DNA of 64,000 nt from an uncultured Myxococcaceae bacterium. Its GTDB lineage: Bacteria; Myxococcota_A; Polyangia; Polyangiales; Ga0077539. The notes below the pieces were generated by a model. That model was not told where the DNA came from. It made no database searches and saw only the letters and a program-made list of their open reading frames with translations. Positions within the stretch are counted from its first letter, which is position 1. Each line of letters starts with the position of its first letter. The stretch lies in contig CAMFHP010000021.1 in the NCBI GenBank assembly GCA_945952225.1, forward strand, positions 26,004 to 90,003, written 5' to 3'. Below are positions 51,757 to 61,300 of the stretch, one piece after another. The position numbers and the translations under genes were made by a program.

Positions 51757-52896
51757 TCAGCGCGAGTAGGCGCAGCGGAAGCCCACTTCAGCGTACGTCA
51801 CGTTGGTGGGGCTCGCGGACCGTGCCGCTGCGCATCCCGACGGCTCGTTGAACGAGCTGCTGCGGCGCGAGCGGGAGTTCGACGGCGCGAGGCAAAGCGG
51901 GTTCGACTGTGGGGACGCGCTCCAACATGTAGAGGCGTCGTAAGGACCAAAGTAATCCGCCATCCACTCGGCGACGTTGCCCGTGAGGTCGAAGATGCCT
52001 CCCGACGCGGGAAAGGCACCAACTCGCTGCACACGCGCATCGGCGGCGCACATCGCCACGTTGGCTCTTGAACAGGGGTTGGTTCCGTCGTTTCCCCACG
52101 GATAAACCCGGCCTGATACGAGCTCCTCTGAAGATACTGCACGTCCTGTTGCGACGAACTCCCACTCGGCCTCCGTGGGAAGGCGTCCGCCATTGAACAC
52201 GCAGAACTCCTGGGCAGTCGTCCATTGCACGCAGTTGATCGGCAGGTCTTCTCGCGAACCCGCCGTTCGAGACCATGTGCATGCACCGAATCCATCGGTG
52301 CTGATGTCGGGCTCCATTCCCGGGCCATCCCACGCGATCATCTGCCCGCCGTGATAGCGCACCGGAGACGCGCGCAGCGACGCACCGCCATCCGCTGCGC
52401 GGGCCGTCCAGAAGCGACGGAAGCGCGCCACCGTGACCTCGTACGCGTCGATCGCGAAGGGGCCCACCGTGATCGACGGCTGCCGTGGGCGGGCCGATGC
52501 GCACTCGGACGGGGCTCCGTCGGGGGCGCCCATCGTGAACGTGCCGCCCGCGATCTCGACCACACCGCAGCCGGGCGTTCCCGCGGTCGCGCAGCTCGGC
52601 GTCGTGCGCGTGCAGCCTCCGTCGGCGCAGGCATCGGTGCTCACGTCACGCGCGGTGTCGGTGCTGCCATCGCTCGCGACATCCGCACTCACATCGCTCG
52701 CGGCATCGCCAACGCTCGCATCGGCTGTCGACGTGTCGGTGGGCGCGGGGCCGTCGACCACCTCCGTCGCGTCGCGCAGCGTGACGTCGCACTGCGGAGA
52801 CGCGCCGCGCGTGCAGTCGATGAAGGTCACCTCGGGGAGGCAACCGCACACCAGAGAGAGAGACAGGCCCGCAACCGTGATCGATGAGATGCGCAT
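51757..52896 (-). CDS. Formylglycine-enzyme-like (SUMF1-fold) lipoprotein lacking the catalytic Cys pair
   Basis: A 379-residue lipoprotein: lipobox LVCGC near residue 18, an Asp/Ala/Ser/Thr-rich stalk (about 40-95), then an FGE-sulfatase fold with GGTFTMGAPDG, RLPTEAEWEFVATG, VYPWGNDG, DLTGNVAEWMADY and final YAEVGFRCAY. In active formylglycine enzymes two Cys lie before the last strand; here that stretch reads SSFNEPSGCAAARS with only one Cys, so the enzyme activity is doubtful. Similar degenerate domains serve as binding or structural modules. Five Cys pairs are possible. Adjacent to other secreted genes. Confidence 0.83.
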   Translation of the reverse strand: MRISSITVAGLSLSLVCGCLPEVTFIDCTRGASPQCDVTLRDATEVVDGPAPTDTSTADASVGDAASDVSADVASDGSTDTARDVSTDACADGGCTRTTPSCATAGTPGCGVVEIAGGTFTMGAPDGAPSECASARPRQPSITVGPFAIDAYEVTVARFRRFWTARAADGGASLRASPVRYHGGQMIAWDGPGMEPDISTDGFGACTWSRTAGSREDLPINCVQWTTAQEFCVFNGGRLPTEAEWEFVATGRAVSSEELVSGRVYPWGNDGTNPCSRANVAMCAADARVQRVGAFPASGGIFDLTGNVAEWMADYFGPYDASTCWSASPQSNPLCLAPSNSRSRRSSSFNEPSGCAAARSASPTNVTYAEVGFRCAYSR

Positions 52897-52985
52897 GGCC
52901 CACGACTACCACACGTGCGCCCTCCGACGGAACGTGTCGCGCCCCGGGCTGGAGCTTCGCCGAGAAGCGCGATAGAGGCCCTGCC

Positions 52986-54794
52986 GTGAAGCTCCGAACG
53001 ACCCTGCTCTCCGTCGCTGCGCTCTCGCTCGTCGTGGGGTGCGCCGACACGCCGCCCGAAGACCGCGTCGGCGACGATGTGCCCGATGCGTCCGCGCCCG
53101 ATGCCGCGTCGGACGATGCGCAGCCTGTCGACGTCGCGGTGCCCGATGCGCAGTCCGTCGACGTCGCGTCCGTCGACGTCACGCACGACGCCGTCGTGGT
53201 CGATGCGCCTGCGGTGGATGCGGCGGTGGATGCGCCCGCGCCGCTCGATGCGTCGACGACGGATGCGTCTGCGATGGATGCGGTGGTGGATGCGCCCGCG
53301 CCTGTCGACGTGAGGGTCGTCGATGCGTCGTCTGATGCCGCGCGCGATGTGAATGCCGTCGATGCGCGCGTCGATGCGAGTGTGGATGCGGGCGGTGACG
53401 ACGCCTCGGATGCGGGCGCTGCGGGACGTGGATTTGCGCCGTCGGGGAGCGACTGGGTCGTGCCGCCGAACGGGCTCTCCGATGGCTTCTACGCGGCCAA
53501 CCTTGCGACGGGCACGCGCTGGTGGTCGCTGCTCGACATGAACGGCGACGGGCGCCCCGACCTGGTGCAGACGGGCGATCCCACGCGCACCGGCGGCTAC
53601 GTCTTCGGCGCGGGAACGTCGTCGCCGTCGTGGCGCGTGTTCCTCAACACGGGCGCGGGCTTCGCCACCACTCCGATCGTCTGGACGCTGCCCGACATCG
53701 GGCTCTCCGACGTCCCCTACAGCACGAACCTCGGCACCGGAACGCGCTGGTGGAGCACGCTCGATCTCAACGGCGACAACCGCCCCGACCTCGTGCAGAC
53801 GGGCGATCCCTCGCGCACCGGCGGCTACGTGTTCGGCGCGGGAACGGCCTCTCCCTCGTGGCGCGTGTTCCTCAACACGGGCACCGGCTTCGCGACGACG
53901 GCCACCGTGTGGGCCGTGCCCAACATCGGGCTCTCCGATGGGCCGTACAGTGCGAACCTCGCGACGGGCACGCGCTGGTGGAGCACGCTCGATCTCAACG
54001 GAGACAACCGTCCCGACCTTGTGCAGACGGGTGATCCCGCGCGCACCGGCGGCTACGTCTTCGGCGCGGGAACGGCCTCTCCGACGTGGCGCGTGTTCCT
54101 CAACACGGGCAGCGGGTTCGCCATGAGCGCGACCGCGTGGACCGTGCCCGACATCGGGCTCTCCGACGGCCCCTACAGCACGAACCTCAACGCCGGAACG
54201 CGCTGGTGGAGCACCGTCGATCTCAACGGAGACAACCGTCCCGACCTCGTGCAGACGGGCGATCCCACGCGCGCTGGCGGCTACGTCTTCGGCGCGGGAA
54301 CGGCCTCGCCCTCGTGGCGCGTGTTCGTCAACACGGGCACCGGCTTCGCCTCCACCGCGACCGTGTGGGCCGTGCCCGACGTGGGACTCTCCGATGGCCC
54401 CTACGCCACGGCGCTCAACGAGGGAACGCGCTGGTGGGGACTCTTCGACCTCGATGGCGATCGGCGGCCCGAGTTCGTGCAGACCGGCGATCCCACGCGC
54501 ACCGGCGGCTACGTGTTCGGCGCGGGAACTTCCGCTCCCGCATGGCGCTTCTGGAGCAACACGGGCAGCGGGTTCGTGCGCGCGTCGACGCGCTGGTCCG
54601 TGCCCGAGATCGGCCTCTCCGACGGCCCCTACGCCGCGAGCCTCGCGACGGGCACGCGCTGGTGGATCACCGTCGACATGAACGGCGACGGACGCGCGGA
54701 CTTCGCACAGACCGGCGACCCCACGCGCAGCGGCGGCTACGTCTTCGGCGCGGGAACGTCGTCGCTCTCGTGGCGCGTGTTTCTCGCGCGCTGA
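52986..54794 (+). CDS. Lipoprotein with six 76-residue FG-GAP/VCBS-like repeats
   Basis: A 602-residue lipoprotein. GTG start at 52986 precedes a signal peptide with lipobox VVGC near residue 18. Residues 20-145 are an Asp/Ala/Val-rich stalk (DAPAPVDA-type). From residue 157 come five full and one partial copies of a 76-residue unit with GLSDGPY, TGTRWW, then DMNGDGRPDLVQTGDPTR and GGYVFGAGT. The acidic DxNxDxRxD site matches calcium-binding FG-GAP/VCBS blades, so a six-bladed propeller is likely (inference). Found outside the cell, role unknown: adhesion or carbohydrate binding are possible. It converges with the WD-like gene across 6 bases. Confidence 0.85.
   Translation: MKLRTTLLSVAALSLVVGCADTPPEDRVGDDVPDASAPDAASDDAQPVDVAVPDAQSVDVASVDVTHDAVVVDAPAVDAAVDAPAPLDASTTDASAMDAVVDAPAPVDVRVVDASSDAARDVNAVDARVDASVDAGGDDASDAGAAGRGFAPSGSDWVVPPNGLSDGFYAANLATGTRWWSLLDMNGDGRPDLVQTGDPTRTGGYVFGAGTSSPSWRVFLNTGAGFATTPIVWTLPDIGLSDVPYSTNLGTGTRWWSTLDLNGDNRPDLVQTGDPSRTGGYVFGAGTASPSWRVFLNTGTGFATTATVWAVPNIGLSDGPYSANLATGTRWWSTLDLNGDNRPDLVQTGDPARTGGYVFGAGTASPTWRVFLNTGSGFAMSATAWTVPDIGLSDGPYSTNLNAGTRWWSTVDLNGDNRPDLVQTGDPTRAGGYVFGAGTASPSWRVFVNTGTGFASTATVWAVPDVGLSDGPYATALNEGTRWWGLFDLDGDRRPEFVQTGDPTRTGGYVFGAGTSAPAWRFWSNTGSGFVRASTRWSVPEIGLSDGPYAASLATGTRWWITVDMNGDGRADFAQTGDPTRSGGYVFGAGTSSLSWRVFLAR
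53050..53425. repeat. Low-complexity GATGCG-type codon repeat
   Basis: Repeated Asp-Ala codons (GATGCG, GTCGAC and variants) encode the acidic stalk of the FG-GAP lipoprotein. Confidence 0.7.
53454..54791. repeat. 228-base tandem repeat, five full copies and a partial
   Basis: The motif GGCTCTCC recurs exactly every 228 bases (at 53473, 53701, 53929, 54157, 54384 and 54612, within a base). DNA identity between copies is high, including silent positions, so copies have been recently duplicated or homogenised. Confidence 0.9.
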
Positions 54795-54800
54795 GCGCGT

Positions 54801-56612
54801 TCACGGCAGCGCGAACACCTCGACGCCGCCGTCGGTGAACACCACCGCGGCGCGTGTTCCCTCGGGCGAGAGCTGCGCACGGCGCACCGGGCGTGCGGGT
54901 GTCGTGCGTGCGAGCTCACATCCCGCGTCGAGGTCCCAGAGCGTGAGCGCGTTGCCGTCGCGGAGCAGCGCGCGCGTGTCGGTCGCCGCGAGGAGCGCCG
55001 CGGTGGGCGGTGTGGTGGCGAGGGTGCGCTGCGTGCCTTCGCGCAGGTCGGCGCGCCGCAGCGAGGTGTCGTCGTGCACGAGCACTGCGCCGGGGCATCC
55101 ATCGAGGTGCGCGTACGCGAAGGAGCCCGTCTCGCCCCACCACGTGTTGGGGAGCGTGACGTCGAAGGCACGGGCCTCGTCCGGCGTGGCCGTCGAGGGA
55201 TCGGTGCAGCGCTGCGTCTGGAGCGTCGAGGCCGCGGGCTCGAAGCAGAGCATCGCCGTGTCTCCGTCGAACGAGGTGTGTGGCGCGCCACCGCGGAAGG
55301 TGAACGACGCCGCGCGCGCGCCGTCGCGGTCGAGGTCGAGGAGGCGCGCGTCCATGCCGGGATGCGCCGCGAAGAGGAGCCGTCCATCGGGCGAGCACGC
55401 CATCGAGCTCGCGCGTTGACCCGCCTTCGGAACGCTCCGCACTTCGAGGCCCGTCGAGAGATCCCACGTGGTGAGCGCGCGCACGAAGAGCCCGTGGAGC
55501 GTGCGTGCGTCGGGGCTGAAGGCCAGCGCGCCCCAGCGCCCCGCGCGATCGAAGACCCAGCGCAACGAGGGCGGTGCCACATCCCACACGCGCACGGTGC
55601 CGAGGTCCGAGAGCGTCGCGAGGAGGGCGCCGTCGCGCGACCAGCACAGCGCGCGCACCGCCGCATCGGCTCCGTCGCTGCGCGTGATGCGACGTCCGGT
55701 GTCGAGGTCGCACATCTCCAACAGCGGCGGGCTCTGCCAGAGCGCGAAGCGTCCGTCGGGGGTGAGCACGGGCTTGAGGCCGTCGACCATGTCGAGCGTG
55801 CGCCGCGCGCCCGTCGCCGCTTCGAAGCACTCGTACACGACCGCGCCGCGTTCCACGCCGCGCAGCAGGATCCGTCCGCGCGCGACGTCGATCACATGGC
55901 GCCGCGCGGGCAAAGCGATCGTGCGTCCGAGGCGCGGGCCGTCGCGGTCGATCGGGGTGTACGCGCCCGGCGTGAGCAGCGCGAGGCCGTCGCCGTCGGT
56001 CACCACGCGCGACTCCCGTGAGGGAGGGCGCTTCAACGAACAACCCCGCACCGTGAGGTCCGCGAGCGTGCAGCACTGGAGGTCGCCGCTGCGCGCGTCG
56101 ACCCACGCGGCGTGGCGTCCGTCGCCCGAGAAGGCCGCGGGCGCCATCGTCGAGAGCTCGATGGTGCGGCCCGTGTCGACCTCGGCGAGCGTCACGCGCT
56201 GCCCGTCGGACACGAGCGTCGTCGAGATGCCGAGCACGACGAAGCGTCCGTCGGGCGAGGTGACCGGCACGCCCACGCCCATGCGGAGGTTGTTGGCCAC
56301 GCGCGAGGTCACGCCCCCTGCGGTGACCGTGTCGATGCGCAGCACGCGCTCGGGCGTGACGCGAAACATCCGTCCGCCGTCGGGGGAGAGCGCGGTGATC
56401 GGCATGCCCGTGTCGGCACCCGAGAACACGCGGGTGAGCACGCCGTCGTCGAGGTTCCAGCGCCACACCGTCCACGCCTGCGGGCTGCGCGAGGAGAGGT
56501 CGCTCGCGAGCACCCACGCGCTGCGTCCGTCGGCGAGGGGCGCGATCGTCGAGACGTAGCCGCCCACACGCGCGAGGGGAGATCCGTCGACCAGCACGGA
56601 GCGGAGTTCCAT
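54801..56612 (-). CDS. WD40-like beta-propeller protein
   Basis: A 603-residue protein with at least eight blade-like repeats carrying SPDGR-type turns (ITALSPDGGRMF, LTPDGRFALW, LATLSDLGTVRVWDV, MACSPDGRLLF, AQLSPEGTRAAVV). WD40 or related propellers usually bind proteins. No signal peptide is clear, so it may be cytoplasmic; ten Cys scattered through it would be unusual there. The ATG at 56612 was chosen after a longer upstream frame without homology. It converges with the FG-GAP lipoprotein and diverges from the kelch-like gene. Confidence 0.78.
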   Translation of the reverse strand: MELRSVLVDGSPLARVGGYVSTIAPLADGRSAWVLASDLSSRSPQAWTVWRWNLDDGVLTRVFSGADTGMPITALSPDGGRMFRVTPERVLRIDTVTAGGVTSRVANNLRMGVGVPVTSPDGRFVVLGISTTLVSDGQRVTLAEVDTGRTIELSTMAPAAFSGDGRHAAWVDARSGDLQCCTLADLTVRGCSLKRPPSRESRVVTDGDGLALLTPGAYTPIDRDGPRLGRTIALPARRHVIDVARGRILLRGVERGAVVYECFEAATGARRTLDMVDGLKPVLTPDGRFALWQSPPLLEMCDLDTGRRITRSDGADAAVRALCWSRDGALLATLSDLGTVRVWDVAPPSLRWVFDRAGRWGALAFSPDARTLHGLFVRALTTWDLSTGLEVRSVPKAGQRASSMACSPDGRLLFAAHPGMDARLLDLDRDGARAASFTFRGGAPHTSFDGDTAMLCFEPAASTLQTQRCTDPSTATPDEARAFDVTLPNTWWGETGSFAYAHLDGCPGAVLVHDDTSLRRADLREGTQRTLATTPPTAALLAATDTRALLRDGNALTLWDLDAGCELARTTPARPVRRAQLSPEGTRAAVVFTDGGVEVFALP

Positions 56613-56704
56613 CGCGGTGATTCCTCGCGCGCCGTGTGTCGAAGCGTCAACCCGCGCTGTCATCGCCGTGGGCGATGTGCTGTCGTGCGCGCCCGAGCAA
56701 CCCG

Positions 56705-57826
56705 ATGAGCACTTCGAAGAAGCAAGGACTCCCCGAGGCGCAACGTCCGCCCGCCGACGTGACCCGCGACCTCTACCTCACGTGGCGATCGCCGCGCCTC
56801 GGCACGCAGAGCCCGCACCGCATGACCAACCCCGTGTGGGCCTGGCTCGCACGGCAGCGCGAGCTCAACGCCTGGGCTGCGAACAGGCACTTTCAAGGGC
56901 CGTCGTCGATGGCCGTCGGGCCCGCGTGGTGCGGGCAGCGCTTCGGGCAGAGCCGCACCGCGCTCGCCGATGGCCGCGTCGTGTGGATCGGCGGCGAGCA
57001 CGAGGACTACTACGACCCCGATTTCTTCATCTACAACGACGTGCTCGTCGAGTCGCCCGATGGCGCCGTCGAGGTGTGGGGCCATCCCTGGGAGAACCTC
57101 GCGCCCACGGACTCGCACAGCGCCACGCTCGTCGGCGATCGCATCGTCGTGGTGGGCGGCATCGACTACGCGCACCGTCGCCAGCCGGGCGTGACGCGCG
57201 TCGCGATCCTCGACACGAACGACTGGTCCGCGCGCACCACGTTGCACCGCGACGGACCCGGATGGATCCATGGGCACACGGCCACGCTCGACGACGACGG
57301 CCTCGGGCTGCGCGTGCAGGGCGGGATCGTGGAGCGTGGAGAGGGGCCGCGTGTGGAGCAGCACGACGTGTGGCGCCTCGACTTCGCGCGCATGACCTGG
57401 GCGTGCGTCGAGCGTCGCACCGTGGGCCAGTGGTGCATCGCGCGTGTCGACGGACAGCGCATGCGCCTCGGCGAGCTCGGGATGCTCCGCTGGCACCGCG
57501 ACGACCGCACGGACTTCGGTCGTCAGCAGCGTGACGCCTACCGCGCGTCGTACGGTGTGGAGCCCGACCTCGACCTCTGGGATGCGCGCTACGCCCTCGA
57601 CTGCGCGCACACGCGCCTCGACGACGGCGACGACGACGAGGCCTACAACGTCACGCGGCTGCGCGTGGGGAGCGCCACGGTGCGCTACGTCGAAGAGAGC
57701 CACGGCGTGCGCGTGGTGATCGAAGGGAGCGTCGACGATGCGACGCGCGAGGCGGCGCTCGAAGGTCCGCGGCGCGTGGTGGAGCGCATCGAGGGCGCTC
57801 CGTGTCGGGTCACGGCGGTCAGCTGA
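56705..57826 (+). CDS. Kelch-like repeat protein
   Basis: A 373-residue protein with kelch-type blades: GQSRTALADGRVVWIGG, HSATLVGDRIVVVGG and HGHTATLDDDGLGLRVQGG are spaced about 50-70 residues apart, each ending in Gly-Gly. Kelch propellers bind partners or substrates. There is no signal peptide; the N-terminus is basic and soluble. The C-terminal third is charged and Asp/Arg-rich with no known motif. The start is the ATG at 56705; an upstream ATG gives a non-conserved extension. Its stop overlaps the convergent gene at 57819 by 8 bases. Confidence 0.72.
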   Translation: MSTSKKQGLPEAQRPPADVTRDLYLTWRSPRLGTQSPHRMTNPVWAWLARQRELNAWAANRHFQGPSSMAVGPAWCGQRFGQSRTALADGRVVWIGGEHEDYYDPDFFIYNDVLVESPDGAVEVWGHPWENLAPTDSHSATLVGDRIVVVGGIDYAHRRQPGVTRVAILDTNDWSARTTLHRDGPGWIHGHTATLDDDGLGLRVQGGIVERGEGPRVEQHDVWRLDFARMTWACVERRTVGQWCIARVDGQRMRLGELGMLRWHRDDRTDFGRQQRDAYRASYGVEPDLDLWDARYALDCAHTRLDDGDDDEAYNVTRLRVGSATVRYVEESHGVRVVIEGSVDDATREAALEGPRRVVERIEGAPCRVTAVS

Positions 57827-58289
57827 AGAGCGACGCCATCGCGTGGGCGAAGACCGTCACCGCGAGCACGGCCGCCACGAGCGACGCGACGAAGAGCACC
57901 GCCGCGGCCATGAAGTACGCGCGCTGCAGCGAGAACATCTGCGAGAGCGCGCGCATGGCCTCCATGAGGTTGCGAATGTCGTCGCCGCGGGTGGTGGCGA
58001 TGCGCTCCACGGGGTCGGCCGCGCGACGGAGCCACACGCCGGTCACCAGCGAGAGCGCGCCGGTGAGGGCCATCGGGGCCGACGAGAGCAGCGCCGGGGG
58101 ACCGCCCATCCACGTGTGCGCGACGGCCACGAGAAAGAGCGCCACGCCCATGATCCCCTGCGCCATGCCCACGAAGCGCATCGAGCGCGCGAGGCCCAGG
58201 AACACCTGGCTCTCGGCCTCGGCGAACTCGTACTCCGCAGCGGGCTTCGCGACGGTGAAGATCGGCGCGTTGGTCAGGTCTTCGGCCAT
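57819..58289 (-). CDS. Small hypothetical membrane protein
   Basis: A 156-residue protein with three hydrophobic segments (about residues 40-60, 70-88 and 123-150) and a soluble N-terminus. No family recognised. It ends inside the final codons of the convergent kelch-like gene (8-base overlap) and starts 34 bases after the kinase stop on the same strand, so it may be co-transcribed with the kinase. Function unknown. Confidence 0.65.
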   Translation of the reverse strand: MAEDLTNAPIFTVAKPAAEYEFAEAESQVFLGLARSMRFVGMAQGIMGVALFLVAVAHTWMGGPPALLSSAPMALTGALSLVTGVWLRRAADPVERIATTRGDDIRNLMEAMRALSQMFSLQRAYFMAAAVLFVASLVAAVLAVTVFAHAMASLFS

Positions 58290-58323
58290 GGGCGCGACGG
58301 TATCACCGCGCCCACGCGAAGCG

Positions 58324-61300
58324 TCAACGTTGCAGCTCCGCGGCGGCGAAGAGCCACGGCGCGAGCGCGGGCGGCGGCGCGTTCGACACGGCGTCCGCGG
58401 CGCGCGAGAAGCGCGAGAGCGTCAGCGAGAGAAGGCCCTGGAGCGCCGTGCGCGTGGGCGCGTCGAGCGCCGCCGGGGGATCGCGCAGCAGGGCCGAGAG
58501 GGCGAGGGCCGTCCACGGTTCCCACGAGGCCACGCCGGGGGCGCATCCGCGGTCGGCGGGGCAGCGGTGGAGCAGCGCGCGCGACCACGAGACCGCGAGC
58601 GCATCGACCGTGGCGCGCGTCGCGGGATCGGTCTCGCGTCCCTGCCACGCCACCCAGAAGGCCAGCGCGTCGATGCCCTCGCCGAGCGCGCCCGAGGTCA
58701 CCCGTTGCGCCGTCCACGTGAGGGCGCGGGCGCGGGCCGTGGTCACCGCGGCGGTCTCCGTGGGCTCCGCGCGATGCGCTTCGACGAGGGCCCAGGTCGC
58801 GAGCACCGATGACACGTCGGTCGCGGCGTGCGCGGCGGGGGCCATGTCTTCGCTGAACGATCCGTCGGGGCGCTGCGCGGTCACCAGCGCGTCGCGGGCG
58901 ATGCGCACGCGGGCCCGCGCGGTCTCGGCGCGGCTCTCTTCGGCCATGAGCGAGTAGGCCACCGCGGCCCACGCCGTCGCCGAGGTCACGGGCTGACGCT
59001 GCGCCGAGGCCGTGGGCGACGACGACCATCCGCGCGCGAGCCGTGACGCGTCGAGCGCGCGCAACACCTGGAGCTGCCGTTCCGGCGAGACCACCGCGCC
59101 CACGACGTGTCCGCGGAGCAGCGCCACGAGGGCCTGCCCCGTGTCGCCGCCGTTGCTCGCGGCGCGCTCGGCGTTGCCGAAGCCGCCGTCCGTTCCCTGC
59201 GCGGCGAGGAGCGCGGGCGACCAGCGCGCGGTGCACGCGCGGAGGGCCGTGCGATCGGTCACCGCGAGGCCGTGCGAGGTGGGCGCGGGCGGAGGCGTCA
59301 CGTTGGCCGCGACCACTTCGGGCACGCGACGGTGCAGGAGCACGTAGCCCGCCGCGATCGTGAGTCCGAGCGAGACCGCGCCCGCGATGGCGATCACCGT
59401 GAGCGACACGCCCGACGCGGGCTTCACCTGCACCGCAGGGAGCACCGTGGTGAGCGCGTGCGCATCGGGGCGACGGCGGGTCATGCGCTCCGAGGCCTCG
59501 ACGGAGTTCTCGATCTCCAACGAGATGCGCTGCGCGAGGGTGTTGGGCACGGCCGCCTGGGCCTGCGGTGCGACGGAGGGCGCGGGCTGCGTCGCGGGTT
59601 GCGGGGCGACGGAGGGCGCGGGCGTCGGGGCCTTTGCGACGGGGGGCGACGACGCGAGCGCAGGCGCTGCGGGCGTCACGGGCGGCGTCGAGGCGACCGC
59701 CGGAGGCGCAGGGCGCGAAGGCGGAGGAAGGGTGTAGGGCGCGTGCTCGGCCTGCACCGGCGCAGCAGGCTGTGGCGGGGATTGCGGCGGGGGCTGCGGG
59801 GCCGGTGGTGACGACGCGAGCGCGGCGGGCGGTGTGGGCGGTGTGGAGCGCACCGCGGGGGTGGGGGCCGCGGGCGTGAGCTGGGCCTGCGGCGCGGGCG
59901 CGTTCACCGGGTGGGCGAGGGGAATGGGCGCGGTCTCCAGCGGACCCAGACGCGCGTGGTCGCTCACGGGCTCGTGCTGCGCGGGGCGCGAGAGCGGAAT
60001 GGGCACCGTGTCCATCGGCGGTCGCGCGTTGGGCTTCGACCCCGTGCGCACCGTGGGCATCTTGATGGTCTTGGCCTCGCCGGGGTCGCGGGTGCGGGCC
60101 GGACGCGCCATCGCGTGGCCCATCGTGGGCACCGTCGGGCGGTCGGAGCTGCGCGGAGGAGGCGGCGCGCTCGATCCCGGTGCCGACGGGCGGATCGGCG
60201 CATCGGAGGTGCGCACGCGCGACATCACCTGACGCCCCGTGGCAGGGATGGTGGGACGTTCGCTTCCCTCGACGGGCGTGTCCTGCGTGGGCTCGTCGTC
60301 GGCCTGTGCGGGTGCGCGCGGCGGAGGACGCGACGGAGGCGTTCCGAGCGTGCCCGGGGTGTTGCGTCGTGCGGGTGTGGGCAGCGGACGCGCCATGGGC
60401 ATCGGCGCCGTGCGCGGAACCCTCGGACGGGCCACGGGCGAGAGCTGCGTCTGGTCGCGGGTGAAGTCCGCGGGGTCCGACGATGCGGGGGCCGACGTGC
60501 GCGGCGCCGGTGCTCTCGGCGCGGTGATGCTGCGCGTCGGCGGCTGCGTGGCCGAGGGATCGAAGAGTCGCAACAGGTCGCCGAGGCCCTCACCCGCGCT
60601 CGCGGGACGCTTCGCGGGCACCGGGTCGATGCAGCGCAGGAGCCAGCGGTCGAAGGCCGGGCCGAGGGTCACGCCGCGCGCGGCCGCGAGGGTCGAGGGC
60701 ACGGGGTGGCGGGCGCCGTCGGGAATGCGCTCCATGAGCGACGCGGCGGTGTTGCCCTCCCAGTAGGGCGCGCCGACGAGGAGCTCGTACGTGATGAGCG
60801 CGAGGGCCCACACGTCGGTGGCCGCGGTGGGTTCGACGCCGCCGGTGAGCTGCTCGGGGGTCATGTAGAGCGGCGTGCCGATGCGGGCGACGTCGCTGCT
60901 GCGCTCCTCACGCAGAAGCTTCGCCACGCCGAAATCGAGGATCTTCACCCGCGGCGGACCGTCGCTCGGAAAGGTGAGGAAGAGGTTCGCGGGCTTGAGG
61001 TCGCGATGCACGATCCCTTCGGCGTGCACCTTGTCGAGCGCCGACGCGACCTGGCGCATGAGCGACAGCACCATCGACGGGGGAATGGGCGTTCCGCGTC
61101 CCCACGTCTCGGCGATGTACTGCGCGAGGTCCTTGCCGTGGAGCAGCTCCATCACAAGGAACGCGATGCCCGACTCGGGATCCACATCGGTGTCGATCAC
61201 CTGCACGATGTGATCGCTGTCGATGTTGGCGCAGACGCTGGCCTCGCGTTGAAAGCGCTCGACGCTCACCGGGTCCGTGGCGATCTCGGGGAGCAACACC

